Notes under the pieces: model-generated
What the model saw: the letters and a program-made list of their open reading frames with translations, nothing else
What the model was told of the DNA's origin: nothing
The model's database searches: none
Part shown: piece by piece, positions 11,001-21,215 of the stretch
Layout: every line of letters starts with the position of its first letter
Position numbering within the stretch: position 1 is the stretch's first letter
Assembly (NCBI GenBank): GCA_025642065.1
Contig: JAODUP010000307.1
Location: 248,001-312,000 of the forward strand
Source of the DNA: Paralvinella palmiformis
Lineage: Eukaryota; Annelida; Polychaeta; Terebellida; Alvinellidae
DNA: 64,000 bases
Reading direction: 5' to 3'
Program-made: the position numbers and the translations under genes

Positions 11001-12727
11001 CAAAGATGAAACAACCTTCAGATATGCCCACGCCGAGATTCAAAGGCAGTGGTAGTGATCTGTGGTCCAACACGCTACCACTGGACCACGGAGGCACCCC
11101 ATTTAAAACTGGATACCTGTATTATATATTAAACAAGCATAGATACATTGAACGATAATGATATTTGAAAATGATAAAATGTGCAACCTTGGCAGAAAAG
11201 CTCATATTATTACAATAACAAGAAAATTTAAGATATGTCATAGACTGAACTGACCCATTTCGACACAGGTTATTTAATACCATATATCATGAACACCTGT
11301 GCCTATATTAAGTGAGTATAAATGCAATATTTTGAGTATTTCATAAACAAGGCACATTTAAATTATATCAATATTTAGTTTCTGAAATGTTATGTACAGC
11401 AATTAACCAGAATTACCTAGTATAAACCCTTATTATGATACTGATAAAACCACATACCATAATACTGACATTTAACATCAGCTCAAAACTATCTTAAATA
11501 ACCTGTTAATTTATTAAATTTACACCGTGGTTAACTTCATGCTGTAAACAGACTATTTAAGAATCAATAGACCAATGTTGTTTAACTAAGATTAACATTA
11601 CATTAGTGCTATTGCCATACAGTCATTAGAGCCTTACCTGACAACAGCAACCTGAATCCATCTTCCATTTTCTGCTCAATATCAATAACAATATTATGGT
11701 CTGAAACAATAATCACATTACATCATAACAGATCACCAAAAACCATACAATATATATCTTCAACAAAATATGATTTTCACAATGACAGAGTTCAAGCAGA
11801 GATGTCTTACAGTTTTCAAATTAACTGATAGTTAAAATATAGCACTTATTATACCTGAAAGTGAAAGGTGACATCTTAAAGAAACAAACCACAAACACAG
11901 GTATGACATTAAATATTACAGGAATGATTTATTGTAAGGTTAATCAACTGAACTATTGGAACAAAGACATTAATTAATGTACTGACAGATGTTTAATAAC
12001 AGAACATATTTCCATTACTCACATGTATATATAATAAATATTTATGTACAAATGTACATAAAATGTATGAGTGTACAATGTTGAGAACTCAGAAAAGATC
12101 ATAACAAAATCACACTTTAATGGTTTTAGGTTCTTTCTCATAAAAGGTCAGTGAGTGAGTGAGGAGCAAAATTTAATAATAAATATACAAGAGTAATCAT
12201 GAAAAACTATAATAAAGCTATCTATGATTAAATACTTTTAGATTCTCAGTGTGAGCATATCTGTGTGTGTGCAAGCACACATGTGACAAACCCAGCAACG
12301 TGCTTCATTCTATTATCATTACACACAGTCTCCTCTTAAAGGGGATGTTAAGTGCTGCCAAGAGAAGGATTGCTTTGATTTAAAGATCACCACCTTCATA
12401 TCAGATGAGATAAGTGAATGGCTAATTTTGAGGATAAATCTATTTTCTGGAAAGGTTTAATAAAGTTTCAAAAATTTTAAACAATGGTTTGGACAATTAG
12501 TTACATGATTTAAGCACATTTATGATTTATATATAATAATTGATTATTGCAAAAGTAATTAATAATTTATTTATTATTAAGACTATATCATAATATTCAC
12601 ATAATAATAATGTGGTATTACCTGCTATGGTTCTACCTGACAGTTGTACCTGCTGACATTGCTTCATTCCTGTTAAACAGTCAACTAACTTACACGGCAG
12701 CATCACTTCTAGCTTTCTTATGTCCAT
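5007..12727 (-). CDS. C2H2 zinc-finger protein ZnF-2 (complete, 4 exons)
   Basis: Exons on the minus strand are 12727-12622, 11700-11638, 7863-6253 and 5914-5007. They total 2688 nt, giving 895 aa plus stop, with phases 1, 1, 1. The ATG at 12727 has an in-frame TGA just upstream. Residues about 161-167 (GGRPKK) resemble an AT-hook in a basic stretch. C2H2-type fingers start near residues 286 (FKCPCC), 371 (FVCELC), 422 (CPFCKD), 477 (CPHCST), 507 (YHCHLC), 536 (YICETC) and 570 (WTCQDC); two more in the last exon (HICSFC, YTCEKC) follow the linker HTREYQ. An acidic tail of about 250 residues ends the protein. Family knowledge: a nuclear DNA-binding regulator; target unknown. It is an inverted paralogue of ZnF-1. 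A GTGAGT at 7807-7802 inside exon 3 could act as an alternative donor. The 35-codon first exon is the least certain part, supported by phase and a GTAATA donor. Confidence 0.86.
8051..8147. repeat. 31-bp tandem repeat, three copies
   Basis: Units at 8051-8081, 8082-8112 and 8113-8143 share CTTGTTAAACAAGCATTGTT plus TGAAAACGAT, with a few substitutions; a partial fourth unit follows. Each unit holds the small palindrome CTTGTTTAACAAG. It lies in ZnF-2 intron 2, just outside the LINE remnant. Confidence 0.9.
8345..10345 (-). mobile_element. CR1/Jockey-like LINE remnant, reverse-transcriptase core deleted
   Basis: Read on -, a start near 10340 gives an endonuclease-like stretch (FDLIGVSE, CRDDGSRGGVGV). 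Then comes a linker region (NELMKQYKKAFEEA near 9500), and then the C-terminal region beyond the polymerase (SVKFLGIS near 9270; RTINKAGFNSDTDPLF and FMHNYINNLP in 9088-8696). The polymerase core with its ADD motif is missing, so an internal deletion joins linker to C-terminus. The 3' end near 8345 is T-rich on + with TAG repeats and resembles the tails at 14953 and 40868. Many stops and shifts: a dead copy sitting in ZnF-2 intron 2. Confidence 0.75.
10917..11100 (-). mobile_element. tRNA-derived SINE (family 1), complete, 15-bp target duplication
   Basis: On - the element starts GGGGTGCCTCCGTGG with an A-box-like TGGTCCAGTGGTAGC and a degenerate B box (TTTGAATCTC). It ends with a body containing GGCCCATTTAGCCTACC and AAACATCAATCATCG. 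The 15-base ATTTAAAACTGGATA directly repeats at 10902-10916 and 11101-11115, the hallmark of LINE-mediated insertion. Related shorter copies lie at 29449-29563 and 53040-53145. Confidence 0.92.
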
Positions 12728-13392
12728 TTTTCAACTTTAAACAAAAAGAGATAATGATCAAACACAAATATTATTCATTCTCAGCACCATATATGTATCA
12801 CAATATTAAAAATAATTAATTCCTTTATTTTTTTATATATGGTTTGGAATACGTCCAGGTGGATTACTGGTATTTCGTTTTTTTTAAAGATTTCAAGTAA
12901 AAATCATGGACAAAAGTAATTATCTTAATTGACACATTATTAGATTGTATGTTACAATATTCTACCCAATTCACACCCAAAGACTATACTTTGAAAGATT
13001 CTTAATACAATTATAGTGATACAATTTGTTGATGCAATAATCCCCATCAAATATATGAATAACCCATTGAAATTATTACATATAAAATGCATCGGTTACA
13101 CAGCATTTTCTACATGTTATGGTAAATCAAACTGGTTACAGGAGTTAAATTTATGTTCTAACAATTCTTAATACATATTAAAATTTCCCTTAATTATTTT
13201 AGTACTAATCACAAATTATGATAAATAGACAAAACTATAATGTATAAAACATCAGACTAACAAATACTTAGATGGACAAAATAAAATCTGATTAACTTTC
13301 AACATTGTAAACATATTACCATTACATTTATTACACAAAACAGTGACAAACATTTAGTTCATTTAAATTTACATTCCCTAAAATGAGTACCA
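12728..13392. other. Upstream flank of ZnF-2; nothing recognised
   Basis: Very AT-rich. Presumably contains the 5' UTR or promoter of ZnF-2, but no TATA/CCAAT arrangement could be singled out. Confidence 0.4.
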
Positions 13393-13439
13393 TATATACT
13401 TGTGTATAGGTTGCACTTTTTATACTCCAAAATCAAGAC

Positions 13440-13621
13440 CAAAATCTCAAAAATATGATCAAATTGCCCCAATTCTTCAAAAACTACATTGGCTACCTGT
13501 TAGACAGCATATCGATTTCAAGATTTTGTTAATAACTTATAAATCTATTAATGACATGGCGCCAGAATACCTGTGTGAACTGGTGTCCATTAGAAAGTCA
13601 TCCCGAAAACTCAGATCATAG
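13440..13621 (+). mobile_element. LINE C-terminal fragment (L2/CR1-like)
   Basis: An open stretch encodes APILQKLHWLPVRQHIDFKI followed by LLITYKSINDMAPEYLCEL. This is the conserved 'LHWLPV..RI.FKIL...YK..N..AP.YL' block after the polymerase of L2/CR1-group LINEs. It stops at RSSRKLRS-type residues. About 180 bases survive, immediately inside the left end of the pogo-like element. Confidence 0.7.
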
Positions 13622-13850
13622 ACGGGAAGGTACATTTGGCATAATTATGGGGAAAATACAATAATATTGTTTTTCAGCCTTATTAATAAATATATGAACA
13701 ATAAACAAATTTATTAGGCGTGTTTTCTCTGTTGTCTTTCAAAGCCAAACATAATCCCAATAACTGCCATGATTATTTAATCCGATCCTCTAATTAGTGA
13801 TGTGATCACAAAGATGCGTTGTTGCTATAAAAATATCAGAGCCTGTGTAA

Positions 13851-14251
13851 TTGAAGAGAATGGCAAATGAGGCCACTCAAAGAATGACCATAGAAATCAC
13901 ATCAGAGGAAAACAATTACACAAACACTCTATTAATTAATTCCAAAGCTGGCACATGGGAACTACTAATAAACTACTTCAAACAGCAGTACAGAAATGAA
14001 CGTACAGCAGCAGACAACCTGAAGTGGCCATTGTTACCTGTAGTCACACAGTGGGTGAAGACGGACTGGGATTCTACCGACCCGCCATCATTACCAAATC
14101 GTTCAAATAGTGCTCTATCAGCAATGATATAGATGAGCCAAACAGCATAACAAATCTGACGCTGACTCCAATGAGATGTATGATGACACACGAACAGATA
14201 CGACAGATGTTCGGTGAAGAGAGTGATGAGGAAGTTTTGGGTTTTGAATAA
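13851..14251 (+). pseudogene. pogo-like transposase C-terminal remnant
   Basis: An open stretch (13851-14132) with WPLLPVVTQWVKTDWDS is followed, after a frame change, by RQMFGEESDEEVLGFE and a stop at 14249-14251. A C-terminus with an acidic SDEE..GF motif is typical of pogo/Jerky-like transposases. The DDE core is absent. It lies between the inverted ends at 13393 and 14371, so it is probably the end of the original transposase gene. Confidence 0.45.
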
Positions 14252-14439
14252 ATATTGCTGATAATTTGCTGATTTTAGTGCGTTTTATATGCGGATTCGA
14301 CTCCAGGGGGCTTATTGGTCCTAGAAACAGGTGCATCTTATATGCGGGTGCAACTTATATGCGAGTACATACAGTAAGTAATTGCTTTATTTGACCCGAG
14401 AACATGTATACGTTTTGGACATAAAATCAATTTCCAAAT

Positions 14440-14518
14440 TCTAGAAAATTCCAATTCCCAAATTGGAATTGACCATAAATTCCAATTTCAGAATTGAACC
14501 GACTCCACGTCTGGTAGG
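14440..14518. repeat. hAT-terminal-like repeat (one-sided)
   Basis: ATTCCAATT/GGAATT motifs lead to GACTCCACGTCTGG, matching the right ends of the element at 16213-16717 and of the fragment at 42283-42327. No left partner or target duplication was found here. Confidence 0.5.
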
Positions 14519-14952
14519 TCGCATTATGTTGTTACACACTTTACAGTAACCTCTTCTCATTCAAACAACATAAACTTCATAAGCCAACCCCTCATCTTAT
14601 TGAGGTATGTTGGTGTCGTTGTTTACCTCTATGTAATACTGCCAAAACTCTATCACAAACAGCAGTTACTAGCAAGTATATAAAAAACATTGTTGACATT
14701 AAATAGAATGTATACAAAATTAAATCGAATCAAAGAATGAAAACAAAGAATTCTTGGGTGCTAATAAATAGAAGTTCCAACTTAATATGTAAAAACAATA
14801 ACTCAGCCTCTCCCTGAACAACAACATTATTTCCTCCTATATTGTGATGACGAGACAGGAGTAAACTATTTCAAGACTCCACAATCTTCTAGACGATTAG
14901 TTCTATCAATACTGTGACACATCTCAGATATCAAAGTTGGCCAGTTATCAAC

Positions 14953-15075
14953 CATATGTTGGATAGATAGATTTATTTATTTCCATTTCCATGTGCATAC
15001 ATAGTTACAGTAATATTTACAAAGGGAAAGGAGGGAGTAGCATAACCAACGAAGATTGTCTACCTTCTGTAGCCT
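14953..15075 (-). repeat. LINE 3' tail
   Basis: GATAGATAGATTTATTTATT, then TCCATTTCCATGTGC, then GGGAGTAGCATAACC on + parallels the 3' ends at 8345 and 40868. It reads as the end of a minus-oriented, severely 5'-truncated LINE. Confidence 0.5.
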
Positions 15076-15094
15076 ATGAATAAACATATAAGAT

Positions 15095-15139
15095 TATATA
15101 TACATACACACACACACACATATATATATATACATACAT

Positions 15140-15190
<51 letters not shown>
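15095..15190. repeat. Compound CA/TA microsatellite
   Basis: Alternating runs of TACA, CA and TA; the longest TA run is 15150-15184. Confidence 0.9.
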
Positions 15191-15711
15191 CACACGCATG
15201 AGCATGACATGAATGATGCATGCCATAAGACCAGAGATCTTTTACACAATGTTCCACTATAAAGTTAGCATACACAGTTAAATATGTACATCTTCTTGAT
15301 CTGTATTCAGAGATCCTTGTGTATTTATGGAAGAATGGCAGATAAATATACACATTGTAGCTGTTATTTTTGTGTCTTTCCCCGTTCTATCTATACTTTG
15401 TGCTGTATTTAATCATAATGATGACACTGATAATAATAGTAGAAGCGGAGAAGAGGACAGTACACCTAACTCGCATAACCAAGCTTGTAACTAGCACAAG
15501 ACTACGCTTGAAGATATTACTAGATATGAACACGCACAAAGACGTTCCTCTATAATATCCAGATACCAACTGAAGCTTTCTGTTGTACTGATAGTAGGGC
15601 TGCGACTATTCAACACAGAAACAACATCGACAACATTTATGCTGAGGTCTGTAATGCATTACACAGAGCCAGTGATCTCTCCGTACTGACAAACAGGTAA
15701 TACTGTTTTGT

Positions 15712-15905
15712 TGTTTGGGGAGAATCCCCAGGCTGTCGCTTATTCGGCACAGCCTCTATGTTGGAGTGGTTGAGAAACCTCTTCCCCCACCACTCACAGG
15801 GGAGCAGTATGGAAAGGTGGAGCCGAAATACCCTCAGAGCGATCACTGCCAGAGTGTTTTACGTCCTCATGGGGGTTTTAACGTCCACCTTTATTTTAAA
15901 TAACA
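15712..15905 (-). mobile_element. SINE family 3 fragment
   Basis: On - it reads ...AAAACACTCTGGCAGTGATC, then GGTATTTCGGCTCCACC and ATACTGCTCCCCTGTGAG, like the tail of the SINE at 45474-45757. Its other part (GAATCCCCAGGCTGTCGCTT on +) matches the SINE at 22974. The two parts sit in opposite relation, so it may be a rearranged or composite copy. Confidence 0.6.
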
Positions 15906-16212
15906 GGTAATAGAGCAAGTCAGTATTTTATACCTGGTTGGAATGGATATGTAGGTGATGGACTCACTGAGGCATGATTTGTTTATATCACATGGAAAGA
16001 CTTTGGGAAGCCCAGATGTTAATCAGTGTGATTTGCGGCTATTTTTCAAATACTCCCTGCAACAATGTCGGGCGATGGAAGAAACAGCAGCAGGTGCAGA
16101 TGGCTTAGCCACATCCTTATCAAACGAAGACATGATGATCTTCTAGAGTCTGTTAAGACTGAATAATAAAAATCTACCTTTGATAACAACATCCATTAAC
16201 ATTAATAACAGT

Positions 16213-16717
16213 CACACATGGGCTCAAATCCATTTGGTCAATTCCAAATTTATCAATTATCGACCCTTTTTTTGCCCAATACTTTTTACCATGAGTAAGT
16301 ACTACGAGTACCTACTTGGAATAACTACTCCGACTAGTTTATATTCCAACTAGGATTGTCATGGAAGAAATATTTTTGATTTAAAAATGAAATGGTAAAT
16401 TAATTTGTGGATTAATTTTTTTTTGGCCCGTTCTAAACATTGAACGGGGGTATATTCCTAATCCTAAATAGAGTTATCTCTATATAGATTACAGGCATGC
16501 TATGTGGTGGTGTAACAGTGTTGTGGGCGGAGCCCACAGTATCCAGACCATTTTAATTGGTTAAATGCTGACTTGTGGTGCCACAGTTAGTGTGCATATA
16601 TGATGGCCGGTCCGAGTCACTATATATACATATAGATATATATATACCGGTATATAATAATTAATTCTAAAATTGACCGTCAATTCCAATTCTGGAATTG
16701 AGTTGACTCCATGTCGG
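16213..16717. mobile_element. hAT-type non-autonomous element with 8-bp target duplication
   Basis: The left end CACACATGGGCTCAAATCC and the reverse complement of the right end (CCGACATGGAGTCAACTC) are imperfect inverted repeats continuing into GGTCAATTCC-like sequence. ATAACAGT occurs directly at 16205-16212 and again at 16718-16725, the 8-bp duplication typical of hAT elements. No transposase lies inside its 505 bp. Confidence 0.8.
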
Positions 16718-16725
16718 ATAACAGT

Positions 16726-17685
16726 ATCACAGTTGCAGAAAATATTAATGAAATTGTGAACTGTTATCAATGAAACTAACAAAGGTCAAGTTCAATCAAT
16801 ATTGAACTCATTAGATTCCACAGACTGATTTGTCATCATCGTGTCAATGAACATCGCTGCGGCAATTAGGGATCTGAAGAGAGGAAAATTGGTTTTATTT
16901 GATTTGCTTGCATCCGAACATTTGATCCACTCATCATACGTTTAAAGTATTTTTTATAGTCCTTTTATATAGTTTTTTTTAAATCGCACACTGATAACAA
17001 TCGGTGAGACGACTTATTAATAGTAAAATTGGTGAGACGACTGACAAGAACAATTACAGACCAATAACTAGTCATATCAGCATCAAAGTTATTGGAACTT
17101 GTGCTTTTAAATAACATAGAGTTGGGTATTGAGTGTAGTCATAATAAATATGGTTTTTAACCCAAACAGGTTACTGGTATGGGTATTTATTCTTGAAAAA
17201 TGTAACCCAGTACTATGGACAGTATAAAACTTAAAAGTCCTGTATTTTCATGATTTTGTGGTCCCTCTCATGATTTTGTTCAAATCAATGAACCAGTTGC
17301 TAGTTCAGGTAGTTTTCCCAATATACTGTGAAGTTGGATAACTAAAACACTTTGAAAACAACAAACAAATCCTATGATTTATTTAATATATTTATTGTGC
17401 ATCCCCTGCACAGATGCATTGGTAGGGTTTGCACATACATTATATTTACATTAATAGCTATTTCATATACTGGTATATCAATGTACCAGTATATAAATAG
17501 ATATAGATATTTTCTTTTTTTAAATTGTGTATATAACATTATTATTTCATAATAATCATTTAATTACATTACAATTTACATAAATCTCCCAGTGCTACCA
17601 ATGAATTTTTGTACTATGTATATTTTCTTGTTCAGTTAACTGATCACTTCCTTGTAACATAATATTTATAAGATTAGGATGATCT
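16726..17685. other. Gene-free stretch
   Basis: AT-rich; nothing recognised except that 17340-17685 is probably the 3' untranslated part of the LINE fragment that follows on the minus strand. Confidence 0.4.
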
Positions 17686-17907
17686 TCAATGTCCCACCAC
17701 TATCTCCCCCATGTCGGTCATCATCTCCAGTTTGGTACTTGTGTACTGTGGACAATTTAACAGGTAGTGTGTCACAGTTTCTGGGCATTTAGGACAGTTC
17801 AAACAATATGGTGAATCTATTATACATATATTATACCTATGATTTAGATATAGTATGGAATATACAGGCAGATATCTACCTTTTTTCTCACAAGACTGGC
17901 TCCACAC
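17686..17907 (-). mobile_element. LINE C-terminal zinc-binding fragment
   Basis: On - the frame gives YCLNCPKC, then VTHYLLNCPQYT. This CxxC...HxxxxC knuckle resembles the reverse-transcriptase zinc-binding end of LINEs with an RNase H domain. Only this 70-codon end is readable. Confidence 0.55.
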
Positions 17908-18515
17908 ATGAGTCTAAAAACCAGAGTTTTACTAAGAATATGCATGCAGACCTGGAGATGGCGGACAACCGTGTTTGTTTACAATTATTAATCACCTGTT
18001 AACATCAATGACATGCAATTAAAAATGAAAAGGAAGTACACTTTATACTAGCTTAAATGGCATTCCATCCAAAAACAATAGTCAATCGCTAACAAGATTT
18101 GATAATTGGGAGTAATTGGCGGATTATTACGAGGCTCAGTGTTGTCCCTCCATCAGCCTGTCAAACCACATGCCACTAGGGGGGGGGGGCAGTCAGAGGC
18201 AGTTTAGCAAGGGGTCGTATCCAAATATATATTCAGACATAATTAATATGCATTTGAACTGGTCAACATTGTGCAGCGAAGATGACAATCATGATCCCAC
18301 ACACACACATGTGGGTGTCTGCCAAATGCCATTTGTTATGACTCGTCGACATTGTGGCAAATGACGGCCGGTCCGCGTCACTTGTCTTGTTTCAAACTTT
18401 AGGATGCATCTGGCACAACTGACAGTATAAAATGGGGTACATCAACTTTGGTATATTATAAATCCAGCAATGATGTCTGTCAGGACGAAATGTTATTTCC
18501 AAGATTACAAACTAT
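17908..18515. other. Gene-free stretch
   Basis: Contains a poly-G run at 18180-18190 and a segment (ATGACGGCCGGTCCG near 18361) also found near 16600, suggesting another dispersed repeat. No gene. Confidence 0.4.
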
Positions 18516-18523
18516 GTATATAG

Positions 18524-20142
18524 CAGGGATGGTGCGATTACAGGATCAAGGTAATAGATTATGATTACTTGAGAATACTATCATTATTGCATTCATTCTG
18601 AATGTAATCGATTACAATTACAGCGTAAAGTAATCATGATTAAAAGGTATACTACACAAACGTGTATGTGATTCTTCGTCAACATTCACTCAGCTAATTG
18701 CATAATACCAACATAAACATGCTACAATGTTTACATATTGCTTTGTAAGAACCAGACGCATTTTATGGTATGTTCTTGAAATGAAAATATACAACCGACT
18801 TTGGTGCAATTGTATGATGTTAATTTGTTTTAATATTTCTGAGATCAATATTCACCATAGAGCAAAGGAGCAAGTAATACATTTGACATGAATGCACAGG
18901 CATTTGTAGAGATAACTGAGATTAGTGCAAACAATATCAAAGGAATTGTTTGAATATATATTTAGTAATGAAATACATCATGTGTGGTATGACTACAGTC
19001 AGGTAAGGTCTATATAATAAATAGGATAATTAGAATATAGTCAAACCCCCAACTACGACCACCTCTGTAACTTAACTACCTCTGTAAATGGACCACTTTT
19101 TCAGTTTTAAATTATTGCTATGCTTTAAAATTTAATTTTTCTTCTATAATTCGACCACCTCCCAACTCTGAATTTTGATCTCCGTCTAACACCAGCGTTT
19201 GTCAAGATGTAACATTGTTCATGTTGACTAATGCATGAGATAACTTAATTGGCTGCTTGTCATCTGACTGCTGACCAATCAGAATTATTGGGAGCTGGTG
19301 TTAAAACGACGGTGTAACTTGCTTGGCCTTAACCGTGTGAAAACAACACGAGTTAATCTGAAATGGTTGTTGATATCACTTATAATAGCTGCAACATCTG
19401 AAGCAGTGTTTCAACACATTTTCCTTTCATAGAACCAATAAATTGACAAATCATTGTGTGTATAAATATGACAGCAGTCCATTAATGATTAAATCAGTTA
19501 CATACAAAACAATATATCTGGCACGATATATTATGACAGAGCCTAAATACTAATCTGCTTCATTGTATAATCATTAGAAATTAAGGTCGGTCTTTATTAT
19601 TGTATTATTTAATATTCAGAATTCTTGTATTAATCAGTATTGACTAACTTGTATTATTATATACACTTGTATTACTGTCACTTAATATTTTGATACTGTC
19701 CCTGACTAGATGCTACTTGGACACCTTCCTGTCTTTTGCTGCTGGTCTTGCTGTCACACGACGGCTTGACTATGTGACGTAGCAAGTCCAGACGTGCTCT
19801 CATTGGTTAATTTCAATAGTTGCCCCAATTTAGAACAAGTGTCCAAATTCAAACTGGGAGTCTCTAGAAAGCCTTTGTCCAGGCAACATCCAACGATTTT
19901 GCTCTATTGTATTTGGACTACTGATAATTCAGAATAAACAACACTTTGTAACAAAGGATATTCAGTGTTGATCCATTAAAAATGACTGTTATAATACCAT
20001 GGTAATTAATCAAACACCTTGTGTAATTGATCTCTGATTATGATCACATTTACATTGTAATCGATTACGACTACATTACATCTGGAAATGGCGATTATGA
20101 TTACTTGAGAGCATGTAATCGATTACGATTATCCCATGCCTG
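18524..20142. mobile_element. hAT-type element, 1.6 kb, exact 8-bp target duplication
   Basis: The left end CAGGGATGGTGCGATTAC and the reverse complement of the right end (CAGGCATGGGATAATCG) are inverted repeats. Both continue into GATTAC/GTAATCG sub-terminal repeats, which are dense at 18540-18650 and 20030-20140. The octamer GTATATAG lies directly at 18516-18523 and 20143-20150. These are the hAT hallmarks. The interior has no transposase, so it is non-autonomous or gutted. A CCACCTCTGTAA-type motif near 19060 may be the end of a nested element. Confidence 0.9.
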
Positions 20143-20150
20143 GTATATAG

Positions 20151-21087
20151 ATGACCTCAGTAGACCATTAACTGATATACAACTATTACAAGTCAGTTAC
20201 TACATTGATACTAGGTGTGTAAATCACTTCCAACATGTGTTTATTGGCACTGTCAGCAATTGGTCTACAGAGACTCTTGATGTCTGTAAAAAATACGATG
20301 TTGTTCATGATATAATATGCCATTCAATTAAAATTATGTGCATGACTATACTTCCTAAAAGGTACAAGCTGTCAATTCCTTCATTAGTTTGAGTCAAATA
20401 TCTCTGTATTGTTCTCAATAACAAATTTAATGATGACGGAGATATTAGTCATCAGTCGAGATATCTATATACCATCTCAAATATTATTTTATGTAAATTT
20501 GTAGTGTATTCAAAAAGGGAAGTTTCATCTTCTTGAATTGCATTGTTTACATTTTATTGTTCGTCTCCACATTGTGACTGTTTGTCACGGATTATATCCA
20601 AATTTAGAGTAGCTCATAACAATGTGTTTTGTAATTTATTATTAATATAATAATAATGAACTTCTGTAGTGGCTATATCCTTGAAGAGAATCAAGCTCAG
20701 CAGGGCACCTAGTACAGGGGTTAAGCAATTGCACAGTCAAGCTATGATGCAAAATATGTCAACAAATGATTGGATGATGGGGAAACTTAAGAGGGATAAG
20801 TAAGCCTGAAAAGATGAATTCTCAGATGGTGATGGAAAGAAACTATGCTACTTGATGGCTTAAATGCTCAGAGAGTGAATTCCAAAGAAGCAGCAATCAC
20901 ATTTCAGAGAAATATGTTTTCTGAAATTAAAATCACTACTGTAAAGACTTGCATATTAGAAGACCCGGATGATAAGTTGAGGTGAATTTTTTACCCCGTA
21001 ATTCTTTCCTAAGACATATACCCTCTGTATAAGTTGAGGTCAGGTATTGGTTGGCCAGTTTTTAAAGAATTTTCTGTCTAATATAAT
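20151..21087. other. Gene-free stretch
   Basis: No coding region supported. 20945-21055 has pogo-end-like motifs (GATAAGTTGAGG, TATAAGTTGAGG), perhaps the end of another DNA transposon. Confidence 0.35.
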
Positions 21088-21215
21088 AAGAATAATAAAG
21101 GCCGAAATGGCAGTTTTTAATATGGCTGGCAACCTCAAATATTGAGGGAGACGCATATGGTCTGTAATGTAATTTATAGCTTCCTCATGGAGACTAAATC
21201 TAAATAAATTTAGAA
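21088..21215 (-). mobile_element. SINE family 2, 5'-truncated copy
   Basis: Reverse complement matches 26352-26486 closely: AGTCTCC...GGAAGCTATAAATTAC, GAGGTTGCCAGCC, AACTGCCATTTCGGCC, then TTATTATT. It lacks the tRNA-like head seen in the copy at 26222. Confidence 0.85.

Larger units (their letters stand above)
13393..14371 (+). mobile_element. pogo/Jerky-like DNA transposon remnant with inverted ends
   Basis: The left end TATATACTTGTGTATAGG TT GCAC and the reverse complement of the right end (TATGTACTCGCATATAAG TT GCAC) match over about 24 bases. Between them are a LINE scrap and a transposase-like C-terminus. Ends built on 'TATAnGTTGCAC' resemble pogo-group elements. The TA flank duplication cannot be proven because the ends are themselves TA-rich. 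Confidence 0.6.
14372..16204. other. Gene-free stretch with repeat debris
   Basis: No coding region supported. It contains a hAT-end-like segment (14440-14518), a LINE tail (14953-15075), a TA/CA microsatellite (15095-15190) and a SINE fragment (15712-15905). Confidence 0.6.

Noticed and set aside
20027..20392. 121-codon open frame
   Set aside because: Crosses the right end of a hAT element and its target duplication. The Asp/Tyr-rich start is the GATTAC repeat.
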